This document shows positions 44,988 through 53,802 of a stretch of 64,000 bases of DNA, piece by piece. The notes under the pieces are model-generated. The model saw only the letters and a list, made by a program, of their open reading frames with translations, had not been told where the DNA came from and did no database searches. Position 1 is the first letter of the stretch. The number at the start of each line of letters is the position of its first letter. The position numbers and the translations under genes are program-made. Origin of the DNA: RUG760 sp045642205 (GTDB lineage Bacteria; Bacillota; Clostridia; Lachnospirales; Bianqueaceae); NCBI GenBank assembly GCA_045642205.1, contig JAZUIK010000181.1:7620-71619 (forward strand), given 5' to 3'.

Positions 44988-46727
44988 TTACTCCATGTTG
45001 GTGACGTAGGTGCAGTCAACAGTCTCGACAGCCTTGATCTGAGCGGTCAGCTCAGCAACGGTCAGAGCACCGGTACCGGTCCAGGTCAGGTCATCCCAGC
45101 TATACTCGAAGGAAGGATACTCGCCGGTTCCAAAGCCTTCACCATAATCATCAAATCCATTCTCGTAGAAAGTAACTGTTCCATCAGTGTTCAGGTACAG
45201 ATCAGTGATACGAGTGATGTAGTAGTACTTGAAGTTCTCAACAGACTTGTCAGCCTTGGTGATATCAGCGGATACTTCCATGATAACATACAGGATGTTC
45301 TGGTCAAGAGGAGAATGTCCTGCCATAGGAGTGAAGAAGTAATAACCGGCAGACTTAACACCGGTAAGAACAACACCGCCGTCGATGTAATCCTGCTGAG
45401 AGAAGATCTCAGATGCGAGATATGCATAAGCAGAAGCCTCGAGGCTGGTGGTCATGCTGGCAACAGGAACATCGGCAATATCAGTGATATAGCCTTCTCT
45501 TTCCAGACCGGAAACAGTGTAGTCCCAGGTGGTAACGGAAGGATACATACCATACAGGGAAGAGAGGAGTTCCTGCTCGAATTCGTCATATCCGTAGATA
45601 TAGTAGTGGATAACATCGCCATTCTTCAGGGCCCAGGTGTCATCATCGGTTGTGATGTAAAGGGAGCCCATTACTTCCAGATCGTCACGAAGAGTCAGGG
45701 TAACCCAGGTGCTTCCTTCAGAACCTTCAACGGTAACGGTTGCGCCTTCGAAAGGATCGAAGGTGGTAGCCTCTTCCAGACCTTCAACCTTAACAGTGCT
45801 GTTCTCGAAGGTGATGACAGCATTGTTAGCATAGAAGTCGGGAAGGAGTTCGCCGTAATCAGAGAAGAAATCGTAGATATCCAGAGTAACGGTATCGCCA
45901 TTGCTCAGGCCATAATAGTTATCCAGGTATACGGAGATGTTCTCGCAAAGAAGATCGACAACAGGCTCTTCGGGCATGTTCTTCTTCTTGCAGGTCCAAA
46001 CGAGAGAGGTCTCGAAATCACCCTTCAGCTTGTTGGTATTGAACTTGACATCAGCTTCACCACTTCCGCTGATACCGGTGAAGGTTACCTCGATGTAGTC
46101 GTTCAGGTTAACGGTAACAGGCTCAGCCTTGGGCTTGCCAAGAACGTTGATCAGAACGATAACGATAGCTGCCAGAGCGACAACACCGGCAATGATACCG
46201 ATGATCAGACCAGCCTTGCCCTTCTTCTTAGGAGCTTCAGCAGGAGCGGGAGCTGCCTGATAGGGGGGCTGCTGATACTGGGGCTGCTGGAACTGCTGGG
46301 GCTGCTGATACTGAGGCTGCTGGAACTGCTGAGGCTGCTGATAAGCATAAGCCTGAGGCTGCTGGTACTGAGGAGCAGACGCGGAGACCGCGGGCTCTTC
46401 ATAAGCAGGAGCAACAGGTGCCTCGTAAGCAGGAGCAGCAGGTGCCTCGTAAGCGGGAGCAGCGGGTGCTTCGTAAGCGGGAGCAGCAGGCTCTTCATAG
46501 ACGGGAGCTACGGGCTCTTCATAAACGGGAGCAGACGCGGAGACCGCGGGTTCTTCGTAAACAGGAGCAGACGCGGAGACCGCGGGCTCTTCATAAACAG
46601 GAGCAGCGGGTTCTTCATAAACTGCCTGCTGCATAGCTGCAGCGACGGGAGCCTGAAGTTTTGCGCCACAGGTGGTACAGAACTTTGCACCATCCATTAC
46701 CTGAGATCCGCACTGTGGACAATTCAT
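44988..46727 (-). CDS. Zinc-ribbon membrane protein with repetitive Pro/Glu/Gln linker
   Basis: A 579-residue protein. The N-terminal zinc ribbon has C3, C6, C17 and C20 (MNCPQCG ... FCTTCGAKL). Residues about 35-165 are low complexity: tandem VYEEPA/AYEAPA units, then QQPQ-rich repeats. A Lys patch and a membrane helix (about 173-197) follow, and the remaining 380 residues are predicted outside, acidic, beta-rich and Tyr/Thr/Asp-rich, without a recognised domain. Zinc-ribbon plus single-helix proteins are common in Lachnospiraceae and related bacteria, of unknown function, perhaps envelope sensing. AGGAGG precedes the ATG. Confidence 0.8.
   Translation of the reverse strand: MNCPQCGSQVMDGAKFCTTCGAKLQAPVAAAMQQAVYEEPAAPVYEEPAVSASAPVYEEPAVSASAPVYEEPVAPVYEEPAAPAYEAPAAPAYEAPAAPAYEAPVAPAYEEPAVSASAPQYQQPQAYAYQQPQQFQQPQYQQPQQFQQPQYQQPPYQAAPAPAEAPKKKGKAGLIIGIIAGVVALAAIVIVLINVLGKPKAEPVTVNLNDYIEVTFTGISGSGEADVKFNTNKLKGDFETSLVWTCKKKNMPEEPVVDLLCENISVYLDNYYGLSNGDTVTLDIYDFFSDYGELLPDFYANNAVITFENSTVKVEGLEEATTFDPFEGATVTVEGSEGSTWVTLTLRDDLEVMGSLYITTDDDTWALKNGDVIHYYIYGYDEFEQELLSSLYGMYPSVTTWDYTVSGLEREGYITDIADVPVASMTTSLEASAYAYLASEIFSQQDYIDGGVVLTGVKSAGYYFFTPMAGHSPLDQNILYVIMEVSADITKADKSVENFKYYYITRITDLYLNTDGTVTFYENGFDDYGEGFGTGEYPSFEYSWDDLTWTGTGALTVAELTAQIKAVETVDCTYVTNME
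46370..46640 (-). repeat. Coding tandem repeats (VYEEPA-type)
   Basis: Within the zinc-ribbon gene, near-identical DNA units repeat, for example GCAGACGCGGAGACCGCGGG occurs at least three times, and GGTGCCTCGTAAGC-like units several times. Such repeats can change length by slippage or recombination. Confidence 0.85.
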
Positions 46728-46957
46728 AGTGTAGTCCTCCTTTAGATTATTAATAATTGTTGTTTACAGTTATTTAATGAAGAATAACATAAGCACGGGA
46801 AAATCGCAATCAGTAAAATGGCTTATATACGATTGAATTTGAGAGATAAGGTTGGTACAATGAGGGTGATGACTTCTCAGATCGAAAGAGCAGAGAGAAT
46901 CTTTCTCTGAGAGGTATTCTTTCCTATATTATAGAGTGATCTAAAAGGAGACTTATC

Positions 46958-48022
46958 ATGAGCAAAGTTGTTGTTGCCGTCATTGGTTGCGGTACCATTG
47001 CTAATTCCGCACATATCCCTTCCTACATGCAGATCCGTGATCTGGCTGAGGTTAAATATTTCTGTGATCTGATTCCCGAGCGTGCTGAAGCGGCAGTCGA
47101 GCGTTACGGCAGCGGAATCGCTATTACCGATTACCACGATGCACTGAACGATCCGGAGGTTCAGGCAATCTCTGTTTGTACTCCTAACTATATGCATTGT
47201 CAGATTTCCTGTGATGCCATGAGAGCAGGTAAGGATGTTCTGTGTGAGAAGCCTGCGGCTCGTACTTACCAGGAAGCCTGTGAGATGCAGAAGGTCCAGC
47301 ATGAGACCGGACGTATCCTGAATATCGGTGTTGTCAATCGTTTCAATACCGCAGTTAATCGTATTAAGGACTACATCGATCAGGGTAAGCTGGGTGAAGT
47401 CTATAGTGTTTATATTTCCATGAGAGCACATCGCAGCATTCCCGGTCTTGGTGGTGCGTTTACGACTAAGGCAATTGCCGGCGGTGGTGTTCTGATCGAT
47501 TGGGGCGTACATTATCTGGATATCGTTATGTACTGTCTGGGAGATCCCAAGCCCGTTACTGTCAGTGGCGAGACCTTCTGCAAGCTGGGTAAGGATATGC
47601 CCAACTATGTATACGAGAGCATGTGGTCCGAAATGACCAAGGATGTCAACGGAACCTACGATGTAGAGGATTCTGTTATGGGTCTGATCCGTACCGATGG
47701 ACCTGTTATCAACATTAACGGTGCATGGGCACAGAATATCGGTGTTGGTGAAGCCTTCATCGACTTCATGGGAACCAAGGGCGGTATCCGTCTGCAGTAT
47801 GGTCAGAACTTCACGGTCTACAGCACCGAGAATGGCGCTCTTACCGAGATGACTCCTACCTATAAGAAGACCGATCATTTCCTTAATGAGATCACTGCAT
47901 TTGTAAAGGATGTAGAGAGCCGTGAGCAGCTGCCCTCTCATATCGATATCAATATCAAGACTTCTCAGATCATGCAGGCGATCTACGATTCCGCTGAGGC
48001 ACATAAGGAAGTTCAGTTCTAA
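46958..48022 (+). CDS. Gfo/Idh/MocA-family oxidoreductase (second of three)
   Basis: A 354-residue dehydrogenase: Rossmann motif VIGCGTIANSAHIP at residues 7-20, catalytic CEKPAA near 98, and GGGVLIDWGVHYLDIVMY near 177 with the His. It is NAD(P)-linked and acts on a sugar, inositol or similar compound. The codon use and strong site AAAAGGAGA suggest good expression. sdaAB follows 24 bases later, so the gene may share its transcript. Confidence 0.92.
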   Translation: MSKVVVAVIGCGTIANSAHIPSYMQIRDLAEVKYFCDLIPERAEAAVERYGSGIAITDYHDALNDPEVQAISVCTPNYMHCQISCDAMRAGKDVLCEKPAARTYQEACEMQKVQHETGRILNIGVVNRFNTAVNRIKDYIDQGKLGEVYSVYISMRAHRSIPGLGGAFTTKAIAGGGVLIDWGVHYLDIVMYCLGDPKPVTVSGETFCKLGKDMPNYVYESMWSEMTKDVNGTYDVEDSVMGLIRTDGPVININGAWAQNIGVGEAFIDFMGTKGGIRLQYGQNFTVYSTENGALTEMTPTYKKTDHFLNEITAFVKDVESREQLPSHIDINIKTSQIMQAIYDSAEAHKEVQF

Positions 48023-48046
48023 TAATCAGAAAGCAGAGGACGGAAA

Positions 48047-48709
48047 ATGATCAGTGTATTTGATGTGATCGGCCCTAATATGATCGGTCCCTCCAGCTCT
48101 CATACAGCCGGAGCACTGCGCATTGCGCAGATGGCGGGAAAGATCGTCGACAGACCCATCAAAAAAGTGACCTTTGTGCTCTATGGGTCTTTTGCAAGAA
48201 CCTACCGGGGACATGGTACCGACCGTGCGTTGGTAGCAGGTATCCTTGGATATACCACCGAGGACAAGCGAATCCGCGACTCTTTTCAGTATGCAAAGGA
48301 GGCGGGGGTCGAGTTCCACTTTGAGACTAATACAGTGGATACCGATGTCCATCCTAATACGGTGGAGATCATCATTACCGATGACGAAGGAAAGACCTGT
48401 AATGTTATGGGCGTTTCCATCGGCGGAGGCAAGGCACGCATTACCCGTCTGAATGGTCTGGAAGTGACGATCAATGGAGATATGCCTACACTGGTAGTCA
48501 TGCAGCACGACCAGCCCGGTGTTATTGCACGTATTACCGACAGACTGTATCTGGACAATGTGAATATCGCATTTATCGATCTGTATCGTGAAAACAGAAA
48601 CGATCTGGCAGTCACAGTCTTTGAGATCGAGGGAGATGTTGAAGATGATCTGGTTCCCAGACTGCGCCGTATCCCCGGTATCGAAAGCGTCAATCTTTTG
48701 AAGTTTTAA
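48047..48709 (+). CDS. sdaAB: L-serine dehydratase, beta subunit
   Basis: A 220-residue protein beginning VFDVIGPNMIGPSSSHTAGA, the substrate-contact motif of the iron-sulfur L-serine dehydratases, with an ACT domain at about 148-220. The enzyme converts serine to pyruvate and ammonia. The alpha subunit follows after 15 bases. Confidence 0.95.
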   Translation: MISVFDVIGPNMIGPSSSHTAGALRIAQMAGKIVDRPIKKVTFVLYGSFARTYRGHGTDRALVAGILGYTTEDKRIRDSFQYAKEAGVEFHFETNTVDTDVHPNTVEIIITDDEGKTCNVMGVSIGGGKARITRLNGLEVTINGDMPTLVVMQHDQPGVIARITDRLYLDNVNIAFIDLYRENRNDLAVTVFEIEGDVEDDLVPRLRRIPGIESVNLLKF

Positions 48710-48724
48710 CAGGGAGGGAGAAAG

Positions 48725-49612
48725 ATGATTCAGTTTTCTAATGGAAATCAGCTCCTTGCTCTGTGTAAGAAGGAGAATATTGCCATCTCGGAAGCGATGA
48801 TGCTTAGAGAGATCGATCTGATGGAGACCACCAGAGAGGATGCATTCGAGAGAATGCGTCATTCCTGGCAGATCATGAAAGATGCCGTACAGGAAGGACA
48901 GACCAGTGAGATCCATTCGATGGGTGGGCTGATCGGCGGTGAAGCCAAAAAGATGAGACAGTACCGAGAGGAGAAAGGTTCTCTTTGCGGCGAGATGATC
49001 TCCAAGGCAACCTCCTATGCTATGGGCGTTCTGGAAGTCAATGCTTCTATGGGTCTGATCGTGGCAGCACCTACAGCAGGATCCTCCGGCGTTATTCCCG
49101 GTGTATTCTGTGCGATACAGGAAACCTATGGTTTTTCTGATGACCAGATGATCATGGCACTGTTCCATGCGGGTGCGGTAGGATATCTGGCTATGCAGAA
49201 TGCAACCGTTGCAGGAGCCGAAGGCGGATGTCAGGCCGAGATCGGTGTTGCGGCAGCGATGGCAGCATCGGCTGTGGTGGAACTGCTGGGCGGCGATCCG
49301 GAAACATCCTTGAGTGCAGCAGGCAGCGTGCTGGGAACCATGCTGGGACTGGTATGTGATCCTATCGGAGGCCTGGTGGAGGCACCTTGTCAGAAACGTA
49401 ATGCGATCGGCGCGGCGAATGCTCTGGTCAACGCAGAAATGGCACTCAGCGGAGTTCGCGCGCTGGTACCCTTTGATGAGATGCTGCAGGTTATGTACCG
49501 TGTCGGAAGATCGCTTCCCTACGAGCTTCGTGAGACGGCACTGGGAGGTGTCGCAGCGGCACCGACAGCCTGTGAATTATGTAAGGCAAAAGGCGCCGAT
49601 TGCGGTTGTTAA
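48725..49612 (+). CDS. sdaAA: L-serine dehydratase, alpha subunit
   Basis: A 295-residue subunit carrying the oxygen-labile [4Fe-4S] cluster. Cysteines are in EAPCQKRN near 223 and the C-terminal CELCKAKGADCGC. APTAGSSGVIPGV near 117 is the conserved core. Together with SdaAB it makes pyruvate for fermentation, which fits an anaerobic lifestyle. A terminator lies 16 bases after the stop. Confidence 0.95.
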   Translation: MIQFSNGNQLLALCKKENIAISEAMMLREIDLMETTREDAFERMRHSWQIMKDAVQEGQTSEIHSMGGLIGGEAKKMRQYREEKGSLCGEMISKATSYAMGVLEVNASMGLIVAAPTAGSSGVIPGVFCAIQETYGFSDDQMIMALFHAGAVGYLAMQNATVAGAEGGCQAEIGVAAAMAASAVVELLGGDPETSLSAAGSVLGTMLGLVCDPIGGLVEAPCQKRNAIGAANALVNAEMALSGVRALVPFDEMLQVMYRVGRSLPYELRETALGGVAAAPTACELCKAKGADCGC

Positions 49613-49627
49613 ATTGAGATATACAGA

Positions 49628-49665
49628 GCCTGATCTTCATGAAAAAAGAAGATCAGGCTTTTTCC
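49628..49665 (+). terminator. Terminator of sdaAA
   Basis: Perfect 11-bp stem GCCTGATCTTC/GAAGATCAGGC followed by TTTTT. Confidence 0.9.
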
Positions 49666-49681
49666 TTGTCCTGTGAAAATA

Positions 49682-49760
49682 CCCTTGGAGCACCAAGGGC
49701 CCCTGACCCGTTCTTTTGTGGTTTGCTTTTTGAAAAACCACAAGGTCTTGTGGTTTTTTG
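49682..49760 (+). other. Two further hairpins in the sdaAA-ncRNA gap
   Basis: CCCTTGG-AGCA-CCAAGGG (49682-49699) and AAAAACCACAAG-GT-CTTGTGGTTTTT (49733-49758). The second looks like a strong terminator in either direction. No promoter or gene was recognised for a transcript ending here. Confidence 0.5.
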
Positions 49761-49792
49761 CAAAAAAATGTATTACATTTCTGTTACAGGCA

Positions 49793-49821
49793 TTGCCTTT
49801 TATAACCCCGGATGTTATAAT
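49793..49821 (+). promoter_or_regulatory. Promoter of candidate small RNA
   Basis: TTGCCT (49793-49798) and perfect TATAAT (49816-49821), spacer 17. Confidence 0.75.
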
Positions 49822-49828
49822 CTTCCTT

Positions 49829-49968
49829 GCCTGTTAGGACACTGGCTGGCGAGGAGAGCAAACACAGATAAAGGCACTTCAAGGTAGGGGGACCTAAACC
49901 CGGTAGACGGCTTTGGAAAGTGCCAGATAAAAGATCGCATTTCGATTTGGGATGCGATCTTTTTATTT
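49829..49968 (+). ncRNA. Candidate structured small RNA of about 140 nt, family unknown
   Basis: It starts about seven bases after the TATAAT and ends in an intrinsic terminator (AGATCGCAT/ATGCGATCT at 49932-49960, then TTTTATTT). By hand it folds into a 5' helix CUUGCC/GGCGAG and a central three-way junction: the long stem GGCACUU-CAAG/CUUUG-GAAAGUGCC encloses UAGG-GGGA-CCUA (a GNRA-type tetraloop hairpin) and CCG-GUAGA-CGG. There is no open reading frame with a ribosome site. I compared it from memory with 6S, SRP, tmRNA, RNase P and the common riboswitches and found no match. It could also be a leader of the transglutaminase gene that terminates by default. Confidence 0.6.
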
Positions 49969-49983
49969 TGCCCTGGCCCTTGC

Positions 49984-50024
49984 TTGACAATCATAGGTTG
50001 TCGGGTGCATACTTGTAAGACAAC
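49984..50024 (+). promoter_or_regulatory. Possible promoter and operator of the transglutaminase-like gene
   Basis: TTGACA (49984-49989) and CATACT (50008-50013), spacer 18. The inverted repeat GTTGTC/GACAAC (49997-50002 and 50019-50024) brackets the -10 box and could bind a repressor. Confidence 0.45.
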
Positions 50025-50104
50025 TTTAAATGGGGGTTTATACACATATATCAAAGATATGTCATAGATCTCCATGAATCAACCCAGTAGAAAAAAGGTG
50101 TGTT

Positions 50105-51523
50105 ATGAAACAGGATGATATCAAGATCCTGGCAGTGGAACTGCCGGAAGATATATTGAAAGCTAAGTGGTGCGGAGATTTTGACCGCTGCGAGAGACTG
50201 ATCAAAGTCTATCTTGCATCCGATCGCACGCCTGAATTTGTCAAGCAGCGTTTACAGGTCGAAAGAGAGATCCTTGCAAGACTTCCTCTGGACTATGGAT
50301 ATGATCTGGAACAGGCAGTCAAAGTCGTACAGGAGGAGATCCCTGATTTTACCATGGAAGAACTGGAAAGCTTCATGGATCAGGGAAAGGTCGATTGGAT
50401 CTATATCAACGGAAAACCTCACACCGCCACCCGTTTTTATGAGACCCTGGTAAAGGTACAGCCGGATATTGCCCGCCGTGCCGGAAAGATCCAGGAGTCC
50501 TTCAACGAGACCGCAACGACCAAGCTGAGAGAAAAAGCTCACGCCATCATGGAAGAGAAGGGCTATGTCAAAGCACATATCGCTCTTCAGGCAAAGATCG
50601 AGATCAAGCCTGAGAGCTTCTGCGAGGAAGAGGTACTGGTCCATCTTCCCATTCCGAAGCCCCAGAAGAATATGTCCAATATCCGCATCCTGCGTACCAT
50701 TCCTGCAATGAATGAGGCAGAAGGCGTGATCGTTGAGATCGGCAGTGAGGACCAACCTCATCGCACGGTTTCCTTCCGCGAGAAAATGAAAGAAAATCAT
50801 CCTTTCATTGTTGAGTATGAGTACGACTCTACAGCAGAATATGTAGATCCCTCCAAGGTTCCCTCCGAAAAGACAGAGGAAACCTATACAGAGGCTGATC
50901 TGGAGGAGGTATATCCTCACATTCGTTTTACACCTACTATCCGTGCTCTGTATAAGGAGCTCGCAGGTGATGAGACCGATCCTATGAAGCTGGCTCGCCG
51001 TTTTTATGATTATGTGACCACCAAGGTTGTATATTCCTTTATGCGTACGTACTTTACTCTGGAAGAGATCCCCGAGTATGCCGCACTGGGACAGAAGGGT
51101 GACTGTGGTGTACAGGCACTGCTGTTTGTTACGCTGTGCCGTCTGGCCGGAATTCCCGCAAGGTGGCAGAGTGGTCTGTGTGTGACACCTGCCTTCATGG
51201 ATGAGCCTGCCGATTGCGGTATGCATGACTGGGCTATGTTCTATACGGAAAAGTTTGGTTGGTGCTTTACCGATTGTTCCTACGGTGGATCGGCATACAG
51301 AGCAGGCAACGAGCTGCTTTGGAACCATTATTTCTGCAACCTGGATGCAGACCGTATGGCTGCGAACGATACCTATCAGGCAGGTCTGATCCCTGAAAAA
51401 CAGTATACCCGTCAGGATCCTTATGATTCTCAGGCAGGTGAGATCGAGTACAAGAGTCATGGTCTTCTCTGGAAGGATACGATCAGGGAGCGCACGCTTT
51501 TAGATTATCAGCTGATCGATTGA
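50105..51523 (+). CDS. Transglutaminase-like (papain-fold) domain protein
   Basis: A 472-residue protein. The C-terminal transglutaminase core has the Cys in KGDCGVQALLFVTLCRLAGIP near 340, the His in CGMHDWAMFY near 373 and an Asp in FTDCSYG near 390. The N-terminal 280 residues are mixed alpha/beta with no recognised domain (about 180-270 may be a beta-sandwich). No signal peptide is seen, so the protein is probably cytoplasmic. Bacterial members are mostly peptidases or amidases rather than cross-linking enzymes. glnN follows 60 bases later in the same direction. Confidence 0.82.
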   Translation: MKQDDIKILAVELPEDILKAKWCGDFDRCERLIKVYLASDRTPEFVKQRLQVEREILARLPLDYGYDLEQAVKVVQEEIPDFTMEELESFMDQGKVDWIYINGKPHTATRFYETLVKVQPDIARRAGKIQESFNETATTKLREKAHAIMEEKGYVKAHIALQAKIEIKPESFCEEEVLVHLPIPKPQKNMSNIRILRTIPAMNEAEGVIVEIGSEDQPHRTVSFREKMKENHPFIVEYEYDSTAEYVDPSKVPSEKTEETYTEADLEEVYPHIRFTPTIRALYKELAGDETDPMKLARRFYDYVTTKVVYSFMRTYFTLEEIPEYAALGQKGDCGVQALLFVTLCRLAGIPARWQSGLCVTPAFMDEPADCGMHDWAMFYTEKFGWCFTDCSYGGSAYRAGNELLWNHYFCNLDADRMAANDTYQAGLIPEKQYTRQDPYDSQAGEIEYKSHGLLWKDTIRERTLLDYQLID

Positions 51524-51583
51524 TAAAAAGAAGTTAATAGGAAAGTAAATCGAAGGGATCTTTATCCTGTTAGGAGAAATACA

Positions 51584-53704
51584 GTGGAAAAGAAAGAAAT
51601 GAAAAACCGCATTCCGGAAATGTATGGTAGTCTGGTCTTCGGCGATGATGCGATGAAGGCTTACCTGCCGGAGGACGTCTATCTGAAGCTGAAGCAGACC
51701 ATGAAAGACGGCCGTCGTCTGGATGTGGAGATCGCGGATGCGGTAGCTTCTGCCATGAAGGACTGGGCTACGGAGCATGGTGCTACCCACTATACTCATT
51801 GGTTCCAGCCCATGACCGGAATTACCGCAGAGAAGCATGACAGCTTTATCCATCCCACGAAGGACGGAAAGGTCATCATGGTCTTCAAGGGCAAGGAACT
51901 GATGCGCGGCGAGACGGATGGATCTTCTCTGCCCAACGGAGGTCTTCGTTCCACCTTTGAGGCCAGGGGATATACCGCATGGGATCCCTCTGCCTATGCC
52001 TTCATCAAGGATCATACCCTGTGTATCCCTACCGTGTTTTATGCCTACGGCGGAGAAGCACTGGATAAGAAGACCCCTCTTCTTCGCAGTGTGGATGCGA
52101 TCAACAAGCAGACGCTGCGTATTCTGAAGCTCTTTGGCAAGGATGATGTAAAGCGTGTTACGGTGACGGTCGGTGCGGAGCAGGAGTATTTCCTGATCAA
52201 TCGCCATAAATACTATCTGCGTCCTGACCTGGTCATTACCGGACGTACACTGTTTGGTGCCCGTCCCTCCAAGGGACAGGAAATGGAAGACCACTATTTC
52301 GGAACGATTAAGCCCAAGGTTATGGAATTCATGACCGATCTGGATGAAGAACTCTGGAAACTGGGAATTCCCGCTAAAACGGAGCACAATGAGGTAGCTC
52401 CTGCGCAGCATGAGCTGGCACCTGTATTTGAAGATTGTAACAATGCATTGGACGATAATCAGCTGATGATGGAGAGTATGAAAAAAGTGGCTCGTCGTCA
52501 TGGACTGGCATGTCTGCTTCATGAAAAACCCTTTGCCGGAGTCAATGGTTCCGGTAAACATAACAACTGGTCTCTGACGACGGATACCGGCATCAATCTG
52601 CTGGAGCCCGGTGAGTCTCCTAGTGAAAATGCGCAGTTTCTTCTGTTCCTCTGCGCTGTGATCAAGGCAGTGGATGACTATCAGGATCTGCTCCGTGTAT
52701 CCGTTGCCAGTGCCAGCAACGATCATCGTCTGGGCGGCAATGAAGCACCTCCTGCGATCCTGTCCATGTTCCTCGGTGATGAGCTGAAGGAGATCCTGGA
52801 TACCATCGAACAGGGAAGTGATTACCAGCAGAAGGATCGACAGACAATGACGGTCGGTGTTCATATCCTGCCCCGTATTCCCAAGGATACGACAGACAGA
52901 AACAGAACCTCGCCCTTTGCCTTCACCGGTAACAAGTTTGAGTTCCGTATGCCCGGAAGCGGTGCGTCTATTTCCGATCCCGATGTGATCATCAATACCA
53001 TCGTTGCCGAGTCCCTTTGCCTCTTTGCGGATGAACTGGAAGCGAAGATGGCGGAGGGTGTAGACTTTACCACCGCACTGAACGAGCTGATCGTTAAGGT
53101 GATCCGTCAGCATAAGCGTATCCTGTTCAACGGAAATAACTACAGCAATGAGTGGCATGAGGAAGCAATGCGCCGCGGCCTGAAGGAAGCAAAGACCACG
53201 GTCGATGCACTGCCGGCTTATCTTGCAGAGAAGAATATCGCGCTTTTCGATAAGCATCATATCTTCACCAAGGCAGAGCTGGAATCCCGTTATGAGATCT
53301 CTCTGGAAAGCTATATCAAGACGGTCAACCTGGAAGCACTGACCATGATCGACATGACCTATCGGGATATCCTTCCCGCTGTCAGCGGTTATGTCAATGA
53401 TCTTTGCCAGACTGCGCTGAATAAGCAGCAGCTTCTGGGTGGCGCCATCAAGAGCCATGAGTCCAGACTGGTGGAAAGACTCTCAGATCTCAGCAGCGAG
53501 ACCTACAGTGCGCTGGAGCATCTGGAGGCAGTCGTCAATTCCGCAAAGAGCTTTGCGGATATGACTGAGCAGGGACATCATTTCCGTGATGAGGTCGTTC
53601 CTGCCATGGCGAAACTTCGTGAGGCTGTCGATGGCATGGAGTTCCTGACTTCTGAAGAGAAGTGGCCTTATCCTAACTACAGAGAGCTCTTGTTCTACGT
53701 ATAA
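51584..53704 (+). CDS. glnN: Glutamine synthetase type III
   Basis: This 706-residue enzyme is the length of GSIII, which joins ammonia and glutamate using ATP. Signature stretches are VTVGAEQEYFLINR near residue 198, EHNEVAPAQHELAP near 266, HEKPFAGVNGSGKHNNWSL near 311 and FRMPGSGAS near 450. The start is GTG at 51584 with AGGAGA six bases upstream. GSIII is usual in anaerobic Clostridia and Bacteroidetes. No glnR or PII gene is close; a terminator follows. Confidence 0.96.
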   Translation: MEKKEMKNRIPEMYGSLVFGDDAMKAYLPEDVYLKLKQTMKDGRRLDVEIADAVASAMKDWATEHGATHYTHWFQPMTGITAEKHDSFIHPTKDGKVIMVFKGKELMRGETDGSSLPNGGLRSTFEARGYTAWDPSAYAFIKDHTLCIPTVFYAYGGEALDKKTPLLRSVDAINKQTLRILKLFGKDDVKRVTVTVGAEQEYFLINRHKYYLRPDLVITGRTLFGARPSKGQEMEDHYFGTIKPKVMEFMTDLDEELWKLGIPAKTEHNEVAPAQHELAPVFEDCNNALDDNQLMMESMKKVARRHGLACLLHEKPFAGVNGSGKHNNWSLTTDTGINLLEPGESPSENAQFLLFLCAVIKAVDDYQDLLRVSVASASNDHRLGGNEAPPAILSMFLGDELKEILDTIEQGSDYQQKDRQTMTVGVHILPRIPKDTTDRNRTSPFAFTGNKFEFRMPGSGASISDPDVIINTIVAESLCLFADELEAKMAEGVDFTTALNELIVKVIRQHKRILFNGNNYSNEWHEEAMRRGLKEAKTTVDALPAYLAEKNIALFDKHHIFTKAELESRYEISLESYIKTVNLEALTMIDMTYRDILPAVSGYVNDLCQTALNKQQLLGGAIKSHESRLVERLSDLSSETYSALEHLEAVVNSAKSFADMTEQGHHFRDEVVPAMAKLREAVDGMEFLTSEEKWPYPNYRELLFYV

Positions 53705-53716
53705 GTCATTATCAAG

Positions 53717-53748
53717 AGGAGTCGGATCAGGACTCCTTTTGCTTTTTT
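53717..53748 (+). terminator. Terminator of glnN
   Basis: Stem AGGAGTC/GACTCCT with a 7-base loop, then TTTGCTTTTTT. Confidence 0.8.
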
Positions 53749-53802
53749 GTCACAGCAAACTCCTGAAAAGGAGATCTCTTAGAGAAGAGAGGAAGGATCC
53801 TT

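Noticed and set aside
46370..46640. Repeats considered as a CRISPR array
   Set aside because: Units are in frame, encode VYEEPA-type protein repeats, vary in length and have no unique spacers.
49639..49887. 82-codon frame through the sdaAA terminator and the small RNA
   Set aside because: It runs through two terminators and a promoter, has no ribosome site, and its composition is not protein-like.
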